Source: Mobilitalea torta
Lineage (GTDB): Bacteria; Bacillota; Clostridia; Lachnospirales; Lachnospiraceae
NCBI RefSeq assembly: GCF_050433395.1
Contig: NZ_JBNPXH010000001.1
Location: 682,001 to 746,000 of the forward strand
Direction of reading: 5' to 3'
DNA: 64,000 nt
The translations under genes and the position numbers were made by a program. Under the pieces are notes generated by a model that did no database searches, was not told the origin of the DNA, and worked only from the letters and a program-made list of their open reading frames with translations. Positions 35,307 to 44,579 of this stretch are shown in pieces (the stretch's first letter is position 1; each line of letters opens with the position of its first letter).

Positions 35307-36638
35307 ATGATACTGATTGGCAACGGAAGAGTAATTACACGGGATGCCCGGCGGCCTTTGATTGAAAACGGAGCCGTACTGACGGACGGAACCCGGATAC
35401 GCAAGGTGGGAAGCACGGAGGAGCTGAAGAAGGAGTATCCGGATGCTGAGTGGGTGGATGCCGGAGGCGGTTTGATTATGCCGGGACTGATTAATACGCA
35501 CAACCATATTTACAGTGCCATGGCAAGGGGTCTGGCAATTAACAATTACAATCCGGAGGGATTCCTGGACATCCTTGACGGGCTCTGGTGGACCATTGAC
35601 CGTCATCTGACCCTGGAGCAGACCAGGCAGAGCGCGATCGCTACTTATATTGATTGTATTAAGAACGGCGTCACCACGGTATTTGACCATCATGCCAGCT
35701 TCGGAAGCATCGAGAACAGCCTGTTCACTATCGCGGAGGCTGCGAAGGAGCTGGGAGTAAGGACCTGTCTGTGTTATGAGGTATCCGACCGTGACGGGGA
35801 AGAGAAGATGAGGGCCAGCGTCAAGGAGAATGCGGAATTTATCCGGTATGCACAGAAGCAGACGGATGATATGGTGAAGGGTATGATGGGAATGCATGCC
35901 GCCTTTACCATCTCTGACAGCACCTTCGCTTTCTGCAGGGAGAATACGCCGGAGACAGTAGGGTATCATATTCATGTTGCAGAAGGCATTGAGGATCTTC
36001 ATGCGTCTCTTAAGAACCACGGCAAGCGTATTGTGAACCGTTTGATGGATGTGGGTATCCTGGGACCGAAGACCATCACCGCCCATTGTATCTATGTGAA
36101 TCCCCAGGAGATGGAGCTGCTGAAGGAAACGGATACCATGGTGGTTCATAATCCGGAATCCAATATGGGCAATGCCTGCGGCTGCCCGCCCACCATGGAG
36201 ATATTCCACAGGGGAATTCTCACCGGACTGGGAACGGATGGATATACCAATGATATGTTTGAATCCTACAAGGTTGCCAATGTGCTGCATAAGCATCATC
36301 TCTGCGATGCCAACGCGGCCTGGAGCGAGGTTCCGGCCATGCTCTTTGAGGGCAATGCAAGGATTGCAAACCGGTACTTTGAGACACCTCTGGGTGTTCT
36401 TAAGGAAGACGCCGCTGCGGATATCATTGTAGCGGATTATGATCCGCTGACACCCCTTACTGCCAATAATATCAACAGCCATATGGTATTTGGATTAAAT
36501 GGCAGCAAGGTGGTCACCACGATGATCAACGGCAAGGTTTTAATGAAGGATCGTCAGCTCCTTCATATTGATGAAGCAAAGGCTATGGCAGATTGCAGGC
36601 AGCAGGCACAGCTTCTTGCAGAAAGCATTAATGGATAA
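35307..36638 (+). CDS. ssnA: SsnA-type amidohydrolase/deaminase
   Basis: A 443-residue cytoplasmic member of the amidohydrolase superfamily. Metal ligands are visible in MPGLINTHNHIYSAMARG (HxH), then YHIHVAEG, TAHCIYV and GTDGYTNDM. SsnA homologues belong to the gene set linked with selenium-dependent molybdenum hydroxylases and purine breakdown, where ring hydrolysis is the expected role. The ATG at 35307 is preceded by AAAGGAGA; the upstream GTG at 35259 has no such site. It is the first gene of the plus arm, 18 bases before ygfK. Confidence 0.93.
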   Translation: MILIGNGRVITRDARRPLIENGAVLTDGTRIRKVGSTEELKKEYPDAEWVDAGGGLIMPGLINTHNHIYSAMARGLAINNYNPEGFLDILDGLWWTIDRHLTLEQTRQSAIATYIDCIKNGVTTVFDHHASFGSIENSLFTIAEAAKELGVRTCLCYEVSDRDGEEKMRASVKENAEFIRYAQKQTDDMVKGMMGMHAAFTISDSTFAFCRENTPETVGYHIHVAEGIEDLHASLKNHGKRIVNRLMDVGILGPKTITAHCIYVNPQEMELLKETDTMVVHNPESNMGNACGCPPTMEIFHRGILTGLGTDGYTNDMFESYKVANVLHKHHLCDANAAWSEVPAMLFEGNARIANRYFETPLGVLKEDAAADIIVADYDPLTPLTANNINSHMVFGLNGSKVVTTMINGKVLMKDRQLLHIDEAKAMADCRQQAQLLAESING

Positions 36639-36656
36639 GATTAGGAGGATAAGAGA

Positions 36657-39653
36657 ATGGGAGATAGAATGACGCCGATTCCATTTCATAATTTAATGGA
36701 TTGGATCATGACAGAGAAGAAGGAAACAGGAAGGGTATTCGGAGTTCGCAGACCCTTTGTAAAGAAGGGAGACAAGGTATTGCACATCTTCGGTGAGAAG
36801 CTGGAGACTCCTTTTGGTCCGGCTGCCGGTCCGGGTACCCAGCTGACCCAGAATATTGTCGCGGCCTATTATGCAGGCAACCGCTTCTTCGAGCTGAAGA
36901 CGGTTCAGATCCTGGACGGAGAGGATCTTCCTGTAAACAAGCCCTGTATTCTGGCAGAGGATGAGTGCTATAACTGTGAGTGGTCCACAGAGCTTCGGGT
37001 ACCGGATGCGTTGGACGAATACATTAAGGCATGGATTGCCCTTAAGGTTATCAGCAGGGAGTTCGGCCTGGGCGCGGAGGACGGCTTTGTATTCAATATG
37101 AGTGTCGGCTATGACCTGGCCGGTATTAAATCAGAGAAGATCGATACCTTTATCAATCATATTACGGATGCCCGCAAGGCTCCCATATGGCAGGAATGCA
37201 TGGATTATCTTCTGGAGAATGCGGATCGTTTTGAAAAGGTGGATAAGGCCTATATCGAGGGCATTTCCCCGAAGGTATGCACCTCCGTTACCGTGTCCAC
37301 CCTTCACGGGTGTCCTCCCCGGGAGATTGAGAGCATTGCCTCCTATCTGCTGAAGGAAAAGCATCTGAACACCTATGTAAAATGCAACCCGACGCTGCTG
37401 GGCTATGAGGCGGCCAGGGACATTATGGACAGCATGGGATATGATTATGTAGCCTTCGGTGATTTCCACTTCAAGGATGACCTGCAGTTCGAGGATGCGG
37501 TTCCCATGCTGGGACGGCTCCGGGGCCTGGCAGATAAGGAGGGACTGGAGTTCGGCGTGAAGCTGACCAATACCTTCCCCGTGGATGTTACCCGGAAGGA
37601 ACTGCCCAGCGAGGAGATGTACATGTCGGGCCGCGCACTGTGCGCACTCTCCCTGTCGGTGGCACTGAAGCTGTCCAGGGCTTTTGAAGGAAAGCTTCGT
37701 ATCTCCTATTCAGGAGGAGCGGATTACTTTAATATTGACCAGCTGTTCGGGCTTGGAATCTGGCCGGTTACCATGGCTACCACCTATCTTAAGACAGGCG
37801 GCTACCAGAGAGGAACACAGATCGCCAGGAAGCTGGATGCGATGGAATATAAGGAGTTTGACGGAGTTGACGTAGCAGGGCTGGAGAAGCTGGTCAGCGA
37901 GGTCATGACGGATAAACATTATACCAAGAGCTTAAAGCCCCTGCCTTCCAGGAAGAGCGTGGATAAGGTTCCGCTGATCGACTGCTTTATGGCGCCCTGT
38001 AACAGGCAGTGCCCCATTCACCAGGATGTTCCCACCTATCTTAAGCTGGTGAGGGACGGCGAATACCTGGAGGCTCTCCGGGTAATTACCGACAAGAACG
38101 CACTTCCTTTTATTACAGGAACCATCTGCAGCCATACCTGTATGAATAAATGTACCCGTAATTTCTATGAGGAATCCATACAGATCCGCGGGGCGAAGCT
38201 GGTGGCGGCGAAGAAGGGCTATGATGAGCTGGTGAAGGAATTGAAGCCCTCCGGCCGCTTTAAGGATAAGAAGGTAGCCGTAGTAGGTGCCGGTGCGGGC
38301 GGAATTGCCAGCGCATTCTTCCTGGCAAGGGAAGGAGCCCGGGTTACGGTATTTGAAAAGCGCGAGAAGGCCGGCGGTATCGTAAGATATATCGTGCCCG
38401 AATTCCGTATTCCCAGCGAGGACGTGGAGAAGGATGTCAGCCTGGCTAAGGCCATGGGTGCCAAGTTTGAATTCAATCATCCCATCCATGACCTGAAGGA
38501 GCTTAAGGATGCGGGATTTGAATATATTATCCTGGCGGTGGGTGCCAACAAGGGAACACCCCTTGGCATTGAATGTGATAAGGAAATCAACGCAATTGAA
38601 TTCCTGGAGGCCTGCCGGAACCGTCCCGAGACGCTGAAGCTGGGCAAGAACGTGGCTGTCATTGGTGCCGGCAATACCGCGATGGATGCGGCAAGAGCGG
38701 CAAAGCGTATGCCGGGCGTGGAGAATGTATTCATTGTATACCGCCGTACGGTAAAATATATGCCTGCGGATGAAGAAGAGCTTGAGCTTGCACTGGAAGA
38801 TGGTGTAGAATTAAAGGAGCTCCTTGCACCGGTGGCACATAGAGACGGCAAGCTGATCTGCCATAAGATGATACTGGGTGAGATGGACGCTTCCGGAAGA
38901 CAGAAGCCTGTGGAAACAGAGGAAATAATAGAGCTGGATGTGGATACGGTAGTTGCTTCACTGGGTGAAAAGGTGGATGCTTCCTTCTATGAGGGACTTG
39001 GCCTGAAGATCACCAGCAGAGGTGTCGCAGAACTGAATCCCCTTACCATGGAATCCTCTGAGGAGCATGTGTATGTAGTGGGAGACGGAGCCAACGGCCC
39101 GGCAACCGTAGTAGAAGCAATCCGGGATGCCTCCAAGGCGGTGAACGCGATTCTTGGAATTGAGCCCAGGCCGGCTCTGGTAAGTCCTTTGGATGAAAAA
39201 GAGATCGCAGAGAAGAAGGGTGATCTGGCAATGCCCGGCGAGGATAAGGAAGAGGGCAGCCGGTGTCTGGAATGCAACCTGATCTGTGAAGCATGTACGG
39301 AGGTATGTCCCAACAGGGCCAATATCTCGGTCCGTGTTCCGGGAGCCAGGATGGCACAGATCATTCATGTGGATTATATGTGCAACGAATGCGGTAACTG
39401 CACCAGCTTCTGTCCTTATGACAGCTCTCCTTACAAAGAGAAATTCACCTTATTCAGAACCATAGAGGAATTTGAAGACAGCGGGAATCAGGGCTTCGTT
39501 CCCTTGGATATGGACAAGGCGCTGTTCCGGGTAAGACTGGGGGATAAGGTACAGGATGTGAGGCTGTATGATACCTCCAGCGGGCTGTATGCGGATATCA
39601 GAAAGCTGATGCTGGCAGTTTATGAGGATTACCGCTATCTGATGCTGGCATAA
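36657..39653 (+). CDS. ygfK: YgfK-type iron-sulfur flavoprotein oxidoreductase
   Basis: A 998-residue protein annotated in databases as a putative selenate reductase subunit, though that role is doubtful. The N-terminal approximately 430 residues form a dihydroorotate-dehydrogenase-like barrel (GPAAGPGTQLTQN). A GltD-like part follows, with cysteines in CFMAPCNRQCPIHQDVPTY and CSHTCMNKCTRN, an FAD site VAVVGAGAGGIASAFF and a pyridine nucleotide site VAVIGAGNTAMDAAR. A ferredoxin-like end carries C-x2-C-x3-C-x2-C-x3-CP and CNECGNCTSFCP. It can pass electrons from NAD(P)H to a substrate ring, fitting a reductive step in purine breakdown. It lies between ssnA and the hydantoinase. Confidence 0.93.
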   Translation: MGDRMTPIPFHNLMDWIMTEKKETGRVFGVRRPFVKKGDKVLHIFGEKLETPFGPAAGPGTQLTQNIVAAYYAGNRFFELKTVQILDGEDLPVNKPCILAEDECYNCEWSTELRVPDALDEYIKAWIALKVISREFGLGAEDGFVFNMSVGYDLAGIKSEKIDTFINHITDARKAPIWQECMDYLLENADRFEKVDKAYIEGISPKVCTSVTVSTLHGCPPREIESIASYLLKEKHLNTYVKCNPTLLGYEAARDIMDSMGYDYVAFGDFHFKDDLQFEDAVPMLGRLRGLADKEGLEFGVKLTNTFPVDVTRKELPSEEMYMSGRALCALSLSVALKLSRAFEGKLRISYSGGADYFNIDQLFGLGIWPVTMATTYLKTGGYQRGTQIARKLDAMEYKEFDGVDVAGLEKLVSEVMTDKHYTKSLKPLPSRKSVDKVPLIDCFMAPCNRQCPIHQDVPTYLKLVRDGEYLEALRVITDKNALPFITGTICSHTCMNKCTRNFYEESIQIRGAKLVAAKKGYDELVKELKPSGRFKDKKVAVVGAGAGGIASAFFLAREGARVTVFEKREKAGGIVRYIVPEFRIPSEDVEKDVSLAKAMGAKFEFNHPIHDLKELKDAGFEYIILAVGANKGTPLGIECDKEINAIEFLEACRNRPETLKLGKNVAVIGAGNTAMDAARAAKRMPGVENVFIVYRRTVKYMPADEEELELALEDGVELKELLAPVAHRDGKLICHKMILGEMDASGRQKPVETEEIIELDVDTVVASLGEKVDASFYEGLGLKITSRGVAELNPLTMESSEEHVYVVGDGANGPATVVEAIRDASKAVNAILGIEPRPALVSPLDEKEIAEKKGDLAMPGEDKEEGSRCLECNLICEACTEVCPNRANISVRVPGARMAQIIHVDYMCNECGNCTSFCPYDSSPYKEKFTLFRTIEEFEDSGNQGFVPLDMDKALFRVRLGDKVQDVRLYDTSSGLYADIRKLMLAVYEDYRYLMLA

Positions 39654-39735
39654 TCAGAGTGGATGGAAATCAGGAGTAAAAGATAATATAACTGTAACTG
39701 AGCAGGAAGGGGAGATGGCGGGAAGCCATTGACAG

Positions 39736-39768
39736 CAAGTTTGTGTCTGCGCTGCGCACACAAACTTG
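39736..39768. other. Hairpin between ygfK and the hydantoinase gene
   Basis: An 11-bp perfect stem (39736-39746 with 39758-39768) with an 11-base GC-rich loop and no U-tract. It lies in the 177-base gap, which otherwise contains no supported gene, and may modulate downstream expression. Confidence 0.5.
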
Positions 39769-39830
39769 TTCCTGCGTACAGGCGTATACCGTGGGAAAAG
39801 CCATAAAAGCAGCGCAGAAATGGGGTAAAT

Positions 39831-41207
39831 ATGGATCTTTTAATAAAAGGCGGAGTAGTTGTAACAGCCGAGAAAAGCGCCGTATTGGATATTCGTATCC
39901 ACGGGGAAACCATAGCCGAGCTGGGGGAGAATCTGTCCCCTCAGGGTGAGGCAGTCATTGATGCGGCGGGAAAGTTGGTCTTCCCTGGATTTATTGATAC
40001 CCATACACATTTTGATCTGGATGCGGGGGATTTCTTTACCGCGGATAATTTTGAGACCGGATCCAGAGCGGCGGTAGCCGGCGGAACGACCATGGTATTG
40101 GATTTTGCCACACAGAACAAGGGAGAGACCCTGGATGAGGCGCTTCAGGCATGGCATAGAAGGGCGCAGGACAAATCCTCCTGCCACTACGGTTTTCATA
40201 TGTCCATCAGTGACTGGAACGAGCATACAAGGAAGGAACTGAAGGACATGACCAGGGCAGGCATCACCTCCTACAAGCTGTACATGGCCTATGATAACCT
40301 TAAGGTGAATTCAGGGCTGATGTATGAGATACTTAAGGCGGTAGAGGAGGAAGGAGGTATCATCGGGGTTCATTGCGAGGATGGAGATCTGGTGAATACG
40401 CTGATCCGGGAGCAGAAGGCGCTGGGAAATCTGTCGCCCAAGGGGCATCCCCTGTCCCGTCCCGACGAGGTGGAGGCGGATGCGGTGCATCAGCTGCTGA
40501 CAGTTGCGAGACTGGCGGAGACCCCGGTTAATATCGTCCATCTCAGCTCCAAAAAAGGCTATGAGGTGGTAGAAGCAGCAAGAGCCCAGGGGCAGAGGGT
40601 CTATGTGGAGACCTGTCCCCAATATCTTCTGCTGGAAGATTCAAAATATGGGCTTGAGGACTTTGAGAGTGCCAAATACGTGCTGTCCCCTCCCCTTCGC
40701 AAGAAGGAGGATATGAGGTGTCTCTGGAAGGCCTTGCAGGAGAACCAGGTTGATACCATAGGGACGGATCATTGCAGCTTTTATTTTCATGGACAGAAGG
40801 AGCGGGGAAGAGAGGACTTCTCCAGGATACCCAACGGTATTCCCGGAGTAGAGCATCGTCCCGTCCTGCTGTACACCTATGGAGTGGCGGAGAACCGTAT
40901 TACGAAGGAGCAGCTCTGTGCAGTGCTGTCCACCAACCCGGCAAAGCTTTTCGGAATGTATCCGAGGAAGGGCGCCATCCGGGAGGGCAGCGATGCGGAT
41001 CTGGTTATATGGGATCCGGAATATCAGGGAGTGATTACAGCCGCTGAGCAGCTTCAGAGATGCGATTATACTCCTTATGAAGGCTTTGCCGTAAAGGGCT
41101 GTGCCGACCAGGTGCTGTTAATGGGTAAGGTGGTGGCGGAGAAGGGCAGAGTGCTTCTGGAGAAGGAAGGACGCTATGTGCACCGGGGACCGAGACAGGA
41201 CTTTTAA
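39831..41207 (+). CDS. hyuA: Dihydropyrimidinase/hydantoinase (HyuA/YgeZ type)
   Basis: A 458-residue cyclic amidohydrolase. Zinc ligands are in PGFIDTHTHFDLD (about 54-66), and the lysine carboxylated as bridging ligand is in TSYKLYMAYDN (about 148). Further histidines are in GVHCEDGD and VHLSSKKGYE, and the aspartate is in GTDHCSFYF. It opens five- or six-membered cyclic amides. In this island it should open the hydantoin-like or dihydropyrimidine-like ring formed after the first purine ring is broken. The ATG follows a weak GGGGTAA site. Confidence 0.92.
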   Translation: MDLLIKGGVVVTAEKSAVLDIRIHGETIAELGENLSPQGEAVIDAAGKLVFPGFIDTHTHFDLDAGDFFTADNFETGSRAAVAGGTTMVLDFATQNKGETLDEALQAWHRRAQDKSSCHYGFHMSISDWNEHTRKELKDMTRAGITSYKLYMAYDNLKVNSGLMYEILKAVEEEGGIIGVHCEDGDLVNTLIREQKALGNLSPKGHPLSRPDEVEADAVHQLLTVARLAETPVNIVHLSSKKGYEVVEAARAQGQRVYVETCPQYLLLEDSKYGLEDFESAKYVLSPPLRKKEDMRCLWKALQENQVDTIGTDHCSFYFHGQKERGREDFSRIPNGIPGVEHRPVLLYTYGVAENRITKEQLCAVLSTNPAKLFGMYPRKGAIREGSDADLVIWDPEYQGVITAAEQLQRCDYTPYEGFAVKGCADQVLLMGKVVAEKGRVLLEKEGRYVHRGPRQDF

Positions 41208-41300
41208 AGCGGAAATCGAAGTTGTAAACCAAGACAAATAAAATAAAAAGATAAGGGCCGGAAGCCGCTTCAGAGGCGTTCCGGCGGAATGGAGATTATT

Positions 41301-41684
41301 ATGAAGAAGGAAGTTATTAATGCGGCCAATGCGCCGGCAGCAGTTGGACCCTATGTTCATGCAGTGAAGGCAGGCGACTTCCTGTTTACCTCCGGCCAGC
41401 TGGGCCTGGATCCCGTTACCGGGGAGATGCCGGAAGGCGTGGAAGCCCAGGCTCATCTGAGTCTGAAGAATCTGGGAGAGATTCTGAAGGAAGCGGGATT
41501 GACCTATCAGGATGTTATTAAGACAACCGTATTTTTGCAGGATATGAATGACTTTGCAACAGTAAATGCAATCTATGCCGGGTATTTCCAGGGAGAAGCC
41601 CCTGCCCGTTCCTGCGTTCAGGTAGCGAAGCTGCCCAAGGGCGGTCTGGTGGAAATTGAGGCAATTGCCGTCAAGGCAGAATAG
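41301..41684 (+). CDS. ridA: RidA-family enamine/imine deaminase
   Basis: A 127-residue trimeric YjgF/RidA protein: AAVGPYVHAVKAGDFLFTSGQ, then LGEILKEAGLTYQDVIKTTVFL, ending in CVQVAKLPKGGLVEIEAIA with the substrate-binding arginine in the segment PARSCVQV. RidA hydrolyses reactive 2-aminoacrylate to pyruvate. That fits directly with the diaminopropionate lyase of this island, which makes 2-aminoacrylate. The start at 41301, not 41289, is chosen because GGAG lies at about 41290. Confidence 0.94.
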   Translation: MKKEVINAANAPAAVGPYVHAVKAGDFLFTSGQLGLDPVTGEMPEGVEAQAHLSLKNLGEILKEAGLTYQDVIKTTVFLQDMNDFATVNAIYAGYFQGEAPARSCVQVAKLPKGGLVEIEAIAVKAE

Positions 41685-41739
41685 GAATACCCCTTTACTT
41701 TGGAGAAAATGCTGCGATCAGGCGGGGAATGGAGAGAGT

Positions 41740-42444
41740 ATGGAAGAAGCATCAAAGAACAATGCCAGCAGGACAGTAAACAAGGACAAGCGGCAAGCCG
41801 CCGGGATTATGTTAAAGAAAAACAACAGTGAGACGGGGCTGAATTCAGAGATGGGCAACGTCCAGAACAAACGCATTATGAATGCTGCCCTGGACGTAGT
41901 GAATAAGCAGACCATTGCCGGAACCCGCATGCATCTGATTGCTGAAAAAGCGAAGATGGTTCAGTCCAATGTACATTATTACTATAAGACAAAAAACGAG
42001 CTGATGCTGGCTCTTCAGGATTATATTTTTGAAGAGTGCTATGCCGCGCGCCGCAAGGAAAAAAAGCATAGCAAGGACAACCTTAGCAGCCAGCTGGATG
42101 TCTTCATTAATCAAAAGAAGCGGCTGATCATGACGAAGCATAAGTATGATTTTGCCGAGGTGGATTTCTGGGTGCAGAGTAAGATCCATAGCGAAATTCA
42201 TGAGAAATTCAATCAGTCCTATACAAAATGGAAGGTTGAGATCAGAGAAGTTCTGGATCGGTACTGCCCATGGATGGATGCGAAAAGCAGGGAGCTGCTT
42301 CCCTTTACCTTTATCTCTCTGATGGAGGGAGCAACCATTCAGTATCTGATTAATAAAGACGAGTTTGATGTGGAAGGATATTTTGACATGTGTAAACAGC
42401 TTATGCTGAATCAGATCGAAAGCCTGAAACCGCGGGAGCCGTAA
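41740..42444 (+). CDS. TetR-family regulator, probable local controller of the purine island
   Basis: A 234-residue protein with a TetR helix-turn-helix at about 47-92 (RIMNAALDVVNKQTIAGTRM, then HLIAEKAKMVQSNVHYYYKTKNELMLAL). A helical ligand-binding domain follows. The ATG at 41740 is chosen for its GGAGAGAG site; the longer frame starts inside ridA. The first about 40 residues are a polar extension beyond the usual TetR start and contain DKRQAAGIML, similar to the duplicated DKPKAARLML at the GH112 N-terminus. It lies inside the catabolic operon, which suggests feedback on the divergent promoters. Confidence 0.85.
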   Translation: MEEASKNNASRTVNKDKRQAAGIMLKKNNSETGLNSEMGNVQNKRIMNAALDVVNKQTIAGTRMHLIAEKAKMVQSNVHYYYKTKNELMLALQDYIFEECYAARRKEKKHSKDNLSSQLDVFINQKKRLIMTKHKYDFAEVDFWVQSKIHSEIHEKFNQSYTKWKVEIREVLDRYCPWMDAKSRELLPFTFISLMEGATIQYLINKDEFDVEGYFDMCKQLMLNQIESLKPREP

Positions 42445-42519
42445 GGCCCCGGCGGTTTTGGGAAAGATACGGAGGAAGGCATGGAGGCGACAGAATAAAG
42501 ACATATTTCGGAGGAATAG

Positions 42520-43845
42520 ATGAAAAAGAAACAAAGACAGTACGGATCCGTTTTTGAGCTAAACGGGATTCCGGGGTTTAGCCAATTATTTCCCTTATCG
42601 TTACAGCATCTGGTGGCAATGATTGTTGGCTGTGTAACACCGGCGCTGATTGTATCCGGTGAGGCGGGGTTAGGCCAGATCGACAGAGTAATGCTGGTAC
42701 AGGCGTCCCTGGTAATCGCAGCGATTTCTACAATTATTCAGGTATTTCCCATTGCCGGGAAATTAGGGTCCGGACTGCCGATGATTCTGGGTGTAAGCTT
42801 TGCCTATCTGCCTACCTTACAGGCAATAGCCGGAAGCTATGATATTGCCACCATATTGGGAGCACAGTTGATTGGCGGTATATGCGCCATTGTTGTAGGA
42901 ATATTTGTAAAGAAGCTTCGGATTCTATTTCCTCCTTTGATTACAGGAACCGTAGTGTTCACAATAGGACTGTCCCTGTATCCCACAGCGGTGAATTACA
43001 TGGCGGGAGGGAAAGGAAGCGACACATACGGTTCCTGGAAGAATTGGCTGGTGGCGATCTTTACCTTAGTGGTGGTAACTGTTTTGAATCATTTTTGCAA
43101 GGGCATATTTAAGCTTGCATCGATTCTTTTTGGCATTATCGCAGGTTATCTGGCCGCCCTCTGCCTGGGTATGATTGATTTTGCCGGAGTCGGGGAGGCA
43201 GGAATCCTGCAGATGCCTGGAGTGATGCATTTCGGAATGAAATTTGAATTTTCAAGTATTGTGGCAATGTCCATACTTTTTGTTATAAATTCAGTTCAGG
43301 CCATCGGTGATTTTACGGCTACCACCACAGGCGGCCTGGACAGGGAGCCTACGGACACGGAGCTTCAGGGCGGCATTGTGGCATATGGTGTCACCAATAT
43401 CCTGGGTTCTTTCCTGGGAGGATTGTCAACCGCCACCTACAGCCAGAATGTGGGGATTGTAGCCACCACGAAGGTGGTGAACCGGATGGTATTCGGGCTG
43501 ACGGCGGTGCTGATGCTGTTTGCCGGAGTAATACCGAAGTTCTCCGCACTGCTGACCACGATTCCCCAATGTGTACTGGGAGGGGCCACGATTTCCGTAT
43601 TTGCCTCCATTGCCATGACGGGGTTGAGGCTGATTTTCCAGGAGCCCATGAATTACCGCAGTTCTTCTATTGTAGGGCTTTCCGTGGCTCTGGGCATGGG
43701 GCTGACGCAGGTAAGCGACAGCCTGGCGAAGTTCCCTTCCTGGGTGGACACCATCTTTGGAAAGTCCCCCGTGGTGCTGGCAACCCTGGCAGCTATCTTG
43801 CTGAACCAGGTGCTGCCACGTAAGAAGGACGGGGAGCAGCAGTAA
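42520..43845 (+). CDS. Xanthine/urate permease (NCS2/NAT family)
   Basis: A 441-residue membrane protein with about 14 segments of the nucleobase-ascorbate transporter fold. The NAT signature is present as YSQNVGIVATTKV (about 307-319, consensus Q/E-N-x-G-x4-T), and the acidic residue of segment 8 is in VQAIGDFTATTTGG. Members bring in xanthine, urate or uracil with H+ or Na+. Its context makes xanthine or urate the likely substrate. A GGAGGAA site precedes the ATG. Confidence 0.93.
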   Translation: MKKKQRQYGSVFELNGIPGFSQLFPLSLQHLVAMIVGCVTPALIVSGEAGLGQIDRVMLVQASLVIAAISTIIQVFPIAGKLGSGLPMILGVSFAYLPTLQAIAGSYDIATILGAQLIGGICAIVVGIFVKKLRILFPPLITGTVVFTIGLSLYPTAVNYMAGGKGSDTYGSWKNWLVAIFTLVVVTVLNHFCKGIFKLASILFGIIAGYLAALCLGMIDFAGVGEAGILQMPGVMHFGMKFEFSSIVAMSILFVINSVQAIGDFTATTTGGLDREPTDTELQGGIVAYGVTNILGSFLGGLSTATYSQNVGIVATTKVVNRMVFGLTAVLMLFAGVIPKFSALLTTIPQCVLGGATISVFASIAMTGLRLIFQEPMNYRSSSIVGLSVALGMGLTQVSDSLAKFPSWVDTIFGKSPVVLATLAAILLNQVLPRKKDGEQQ

Positions 43846-43907
43846 AGAATGGTTCCGGGTAAGAAGCATTTCGCTTGATAGGACAGATTAGTCAGGGGTG
43901 AGATTAA

Positions 43908-44483
43908 ATTAATTTAAAAAATGTAGGTATTGTACTTTTGGCAGCAGGCAGCAGCACCAGGTATCAGGGCATAAAGCTGCTGGATCTGATTGACGGCAGG
44001 AAGATGTATCTGCCCATCCTGGAGATTATGCAGAAGCTGTCCTGTACTCCTAAAATTATTGTTACGCAGTATGATGAAATTCTGGAAGCGGCACTGCAGT
44101 ACGGCTTTCTTCCCGTAAGAAATGAGGAGCCGGAGCTGGGAATTTCCCTTTCTCTGCAATTGGGGCTGTTAAAGGCCCTGGAGCAGGACCCCATGATGGA
44201 AGGCGTTTTGTTTGGTGTGTGCGACCAGCCCTATCTTCGCCCTGCCTCCATTGAAAGATTAATAGAAGGCTTCCTTCATTCGGAGAAAAATATAGCCGCT
44301 CTTTCCTACGAAGGGATTGTCGGCAATCCATGTATTTTCGGAAAGGCTTATTACGAGGAGCTTCTGGCTCTGACCGGAGATGTGGGAGGTAAGAAGATTA
44401 TAATGGTGAATTTACCCGATGTGCTGCTGGTTCCGGCGGAGGAAGCAAAGGAACTGGTTGATATTGATACAAGGCAGATGTAA
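43908..44483 (+). CDS. MocA/YgfJ-type molybdenum-cofactor nucleotidyltransferase, apparent ATT start
   Basis: A 191-residue protein of the NTP-transferase fold. The nucleotide loop GIVLLAAGSSTRYQG and the metal-site segment GVLFGVCDQPYLRP are standard for MocA/YgfJ maturation factors, which attach cytidine (or similar) to molybdopterin for xanthine dehydrogenase-type enzymes. No ATG, GTG or TTG precedes the essential GIVLLAAG strand in frame. The stop TAA at 43905-43907 is followed directly by ATT-AAT-TTA-AAA-AAT, with AGGGGTGAG 7 bases upstream, so ATT at 43908 is the best start. TTG at 43938 would cut into the loop. Confidence 0.75.
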   Translation: MNLKNVGIVLLAAGSSTRYQGIKLLDLIDGRKMYLPILEIMQKLSCTPKIIVTQYDEILEAALQYGFLPVRNEEPELGISLSLQLGLLKALEQDPMMEGVLFGVCDQPYLRPASIERLIEGFLHSEKNIAALSYEGIVGNPCIFGKAYYEELLALTGDVGGKKIIMVNLPDVLLVPAEEAKELVDIDTRQM

Positions 44484-44490
44484 CAGTTCA

Positions 44491-44534
44491 GCCTGTGGCT
44501 GGGAGGAGGGCATGGTGCTCCCTCACACACAGGC
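44491..44534. other. Hairpin between mocA-like gene and xdh
   Basis: GCCTGTG (44491-44497) pairs with CACAGGC (44528-44534), with an inner GGGAG/CTCCC pairing. There is no U-tract. It may adjust xdh expression. Confidence 0.5.
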
Positions 44535-44579
44535 GGAAGACATATATAGCAATTCTGATAAGAAAGGAAGGTATCGGAT

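Noticed and set aside
35280..36482. 400-codon minus-strand ORF opposite ssnA
   Set aside because: Shadow of a strongly supported amidohydrolase gene; no protein-like motifs.
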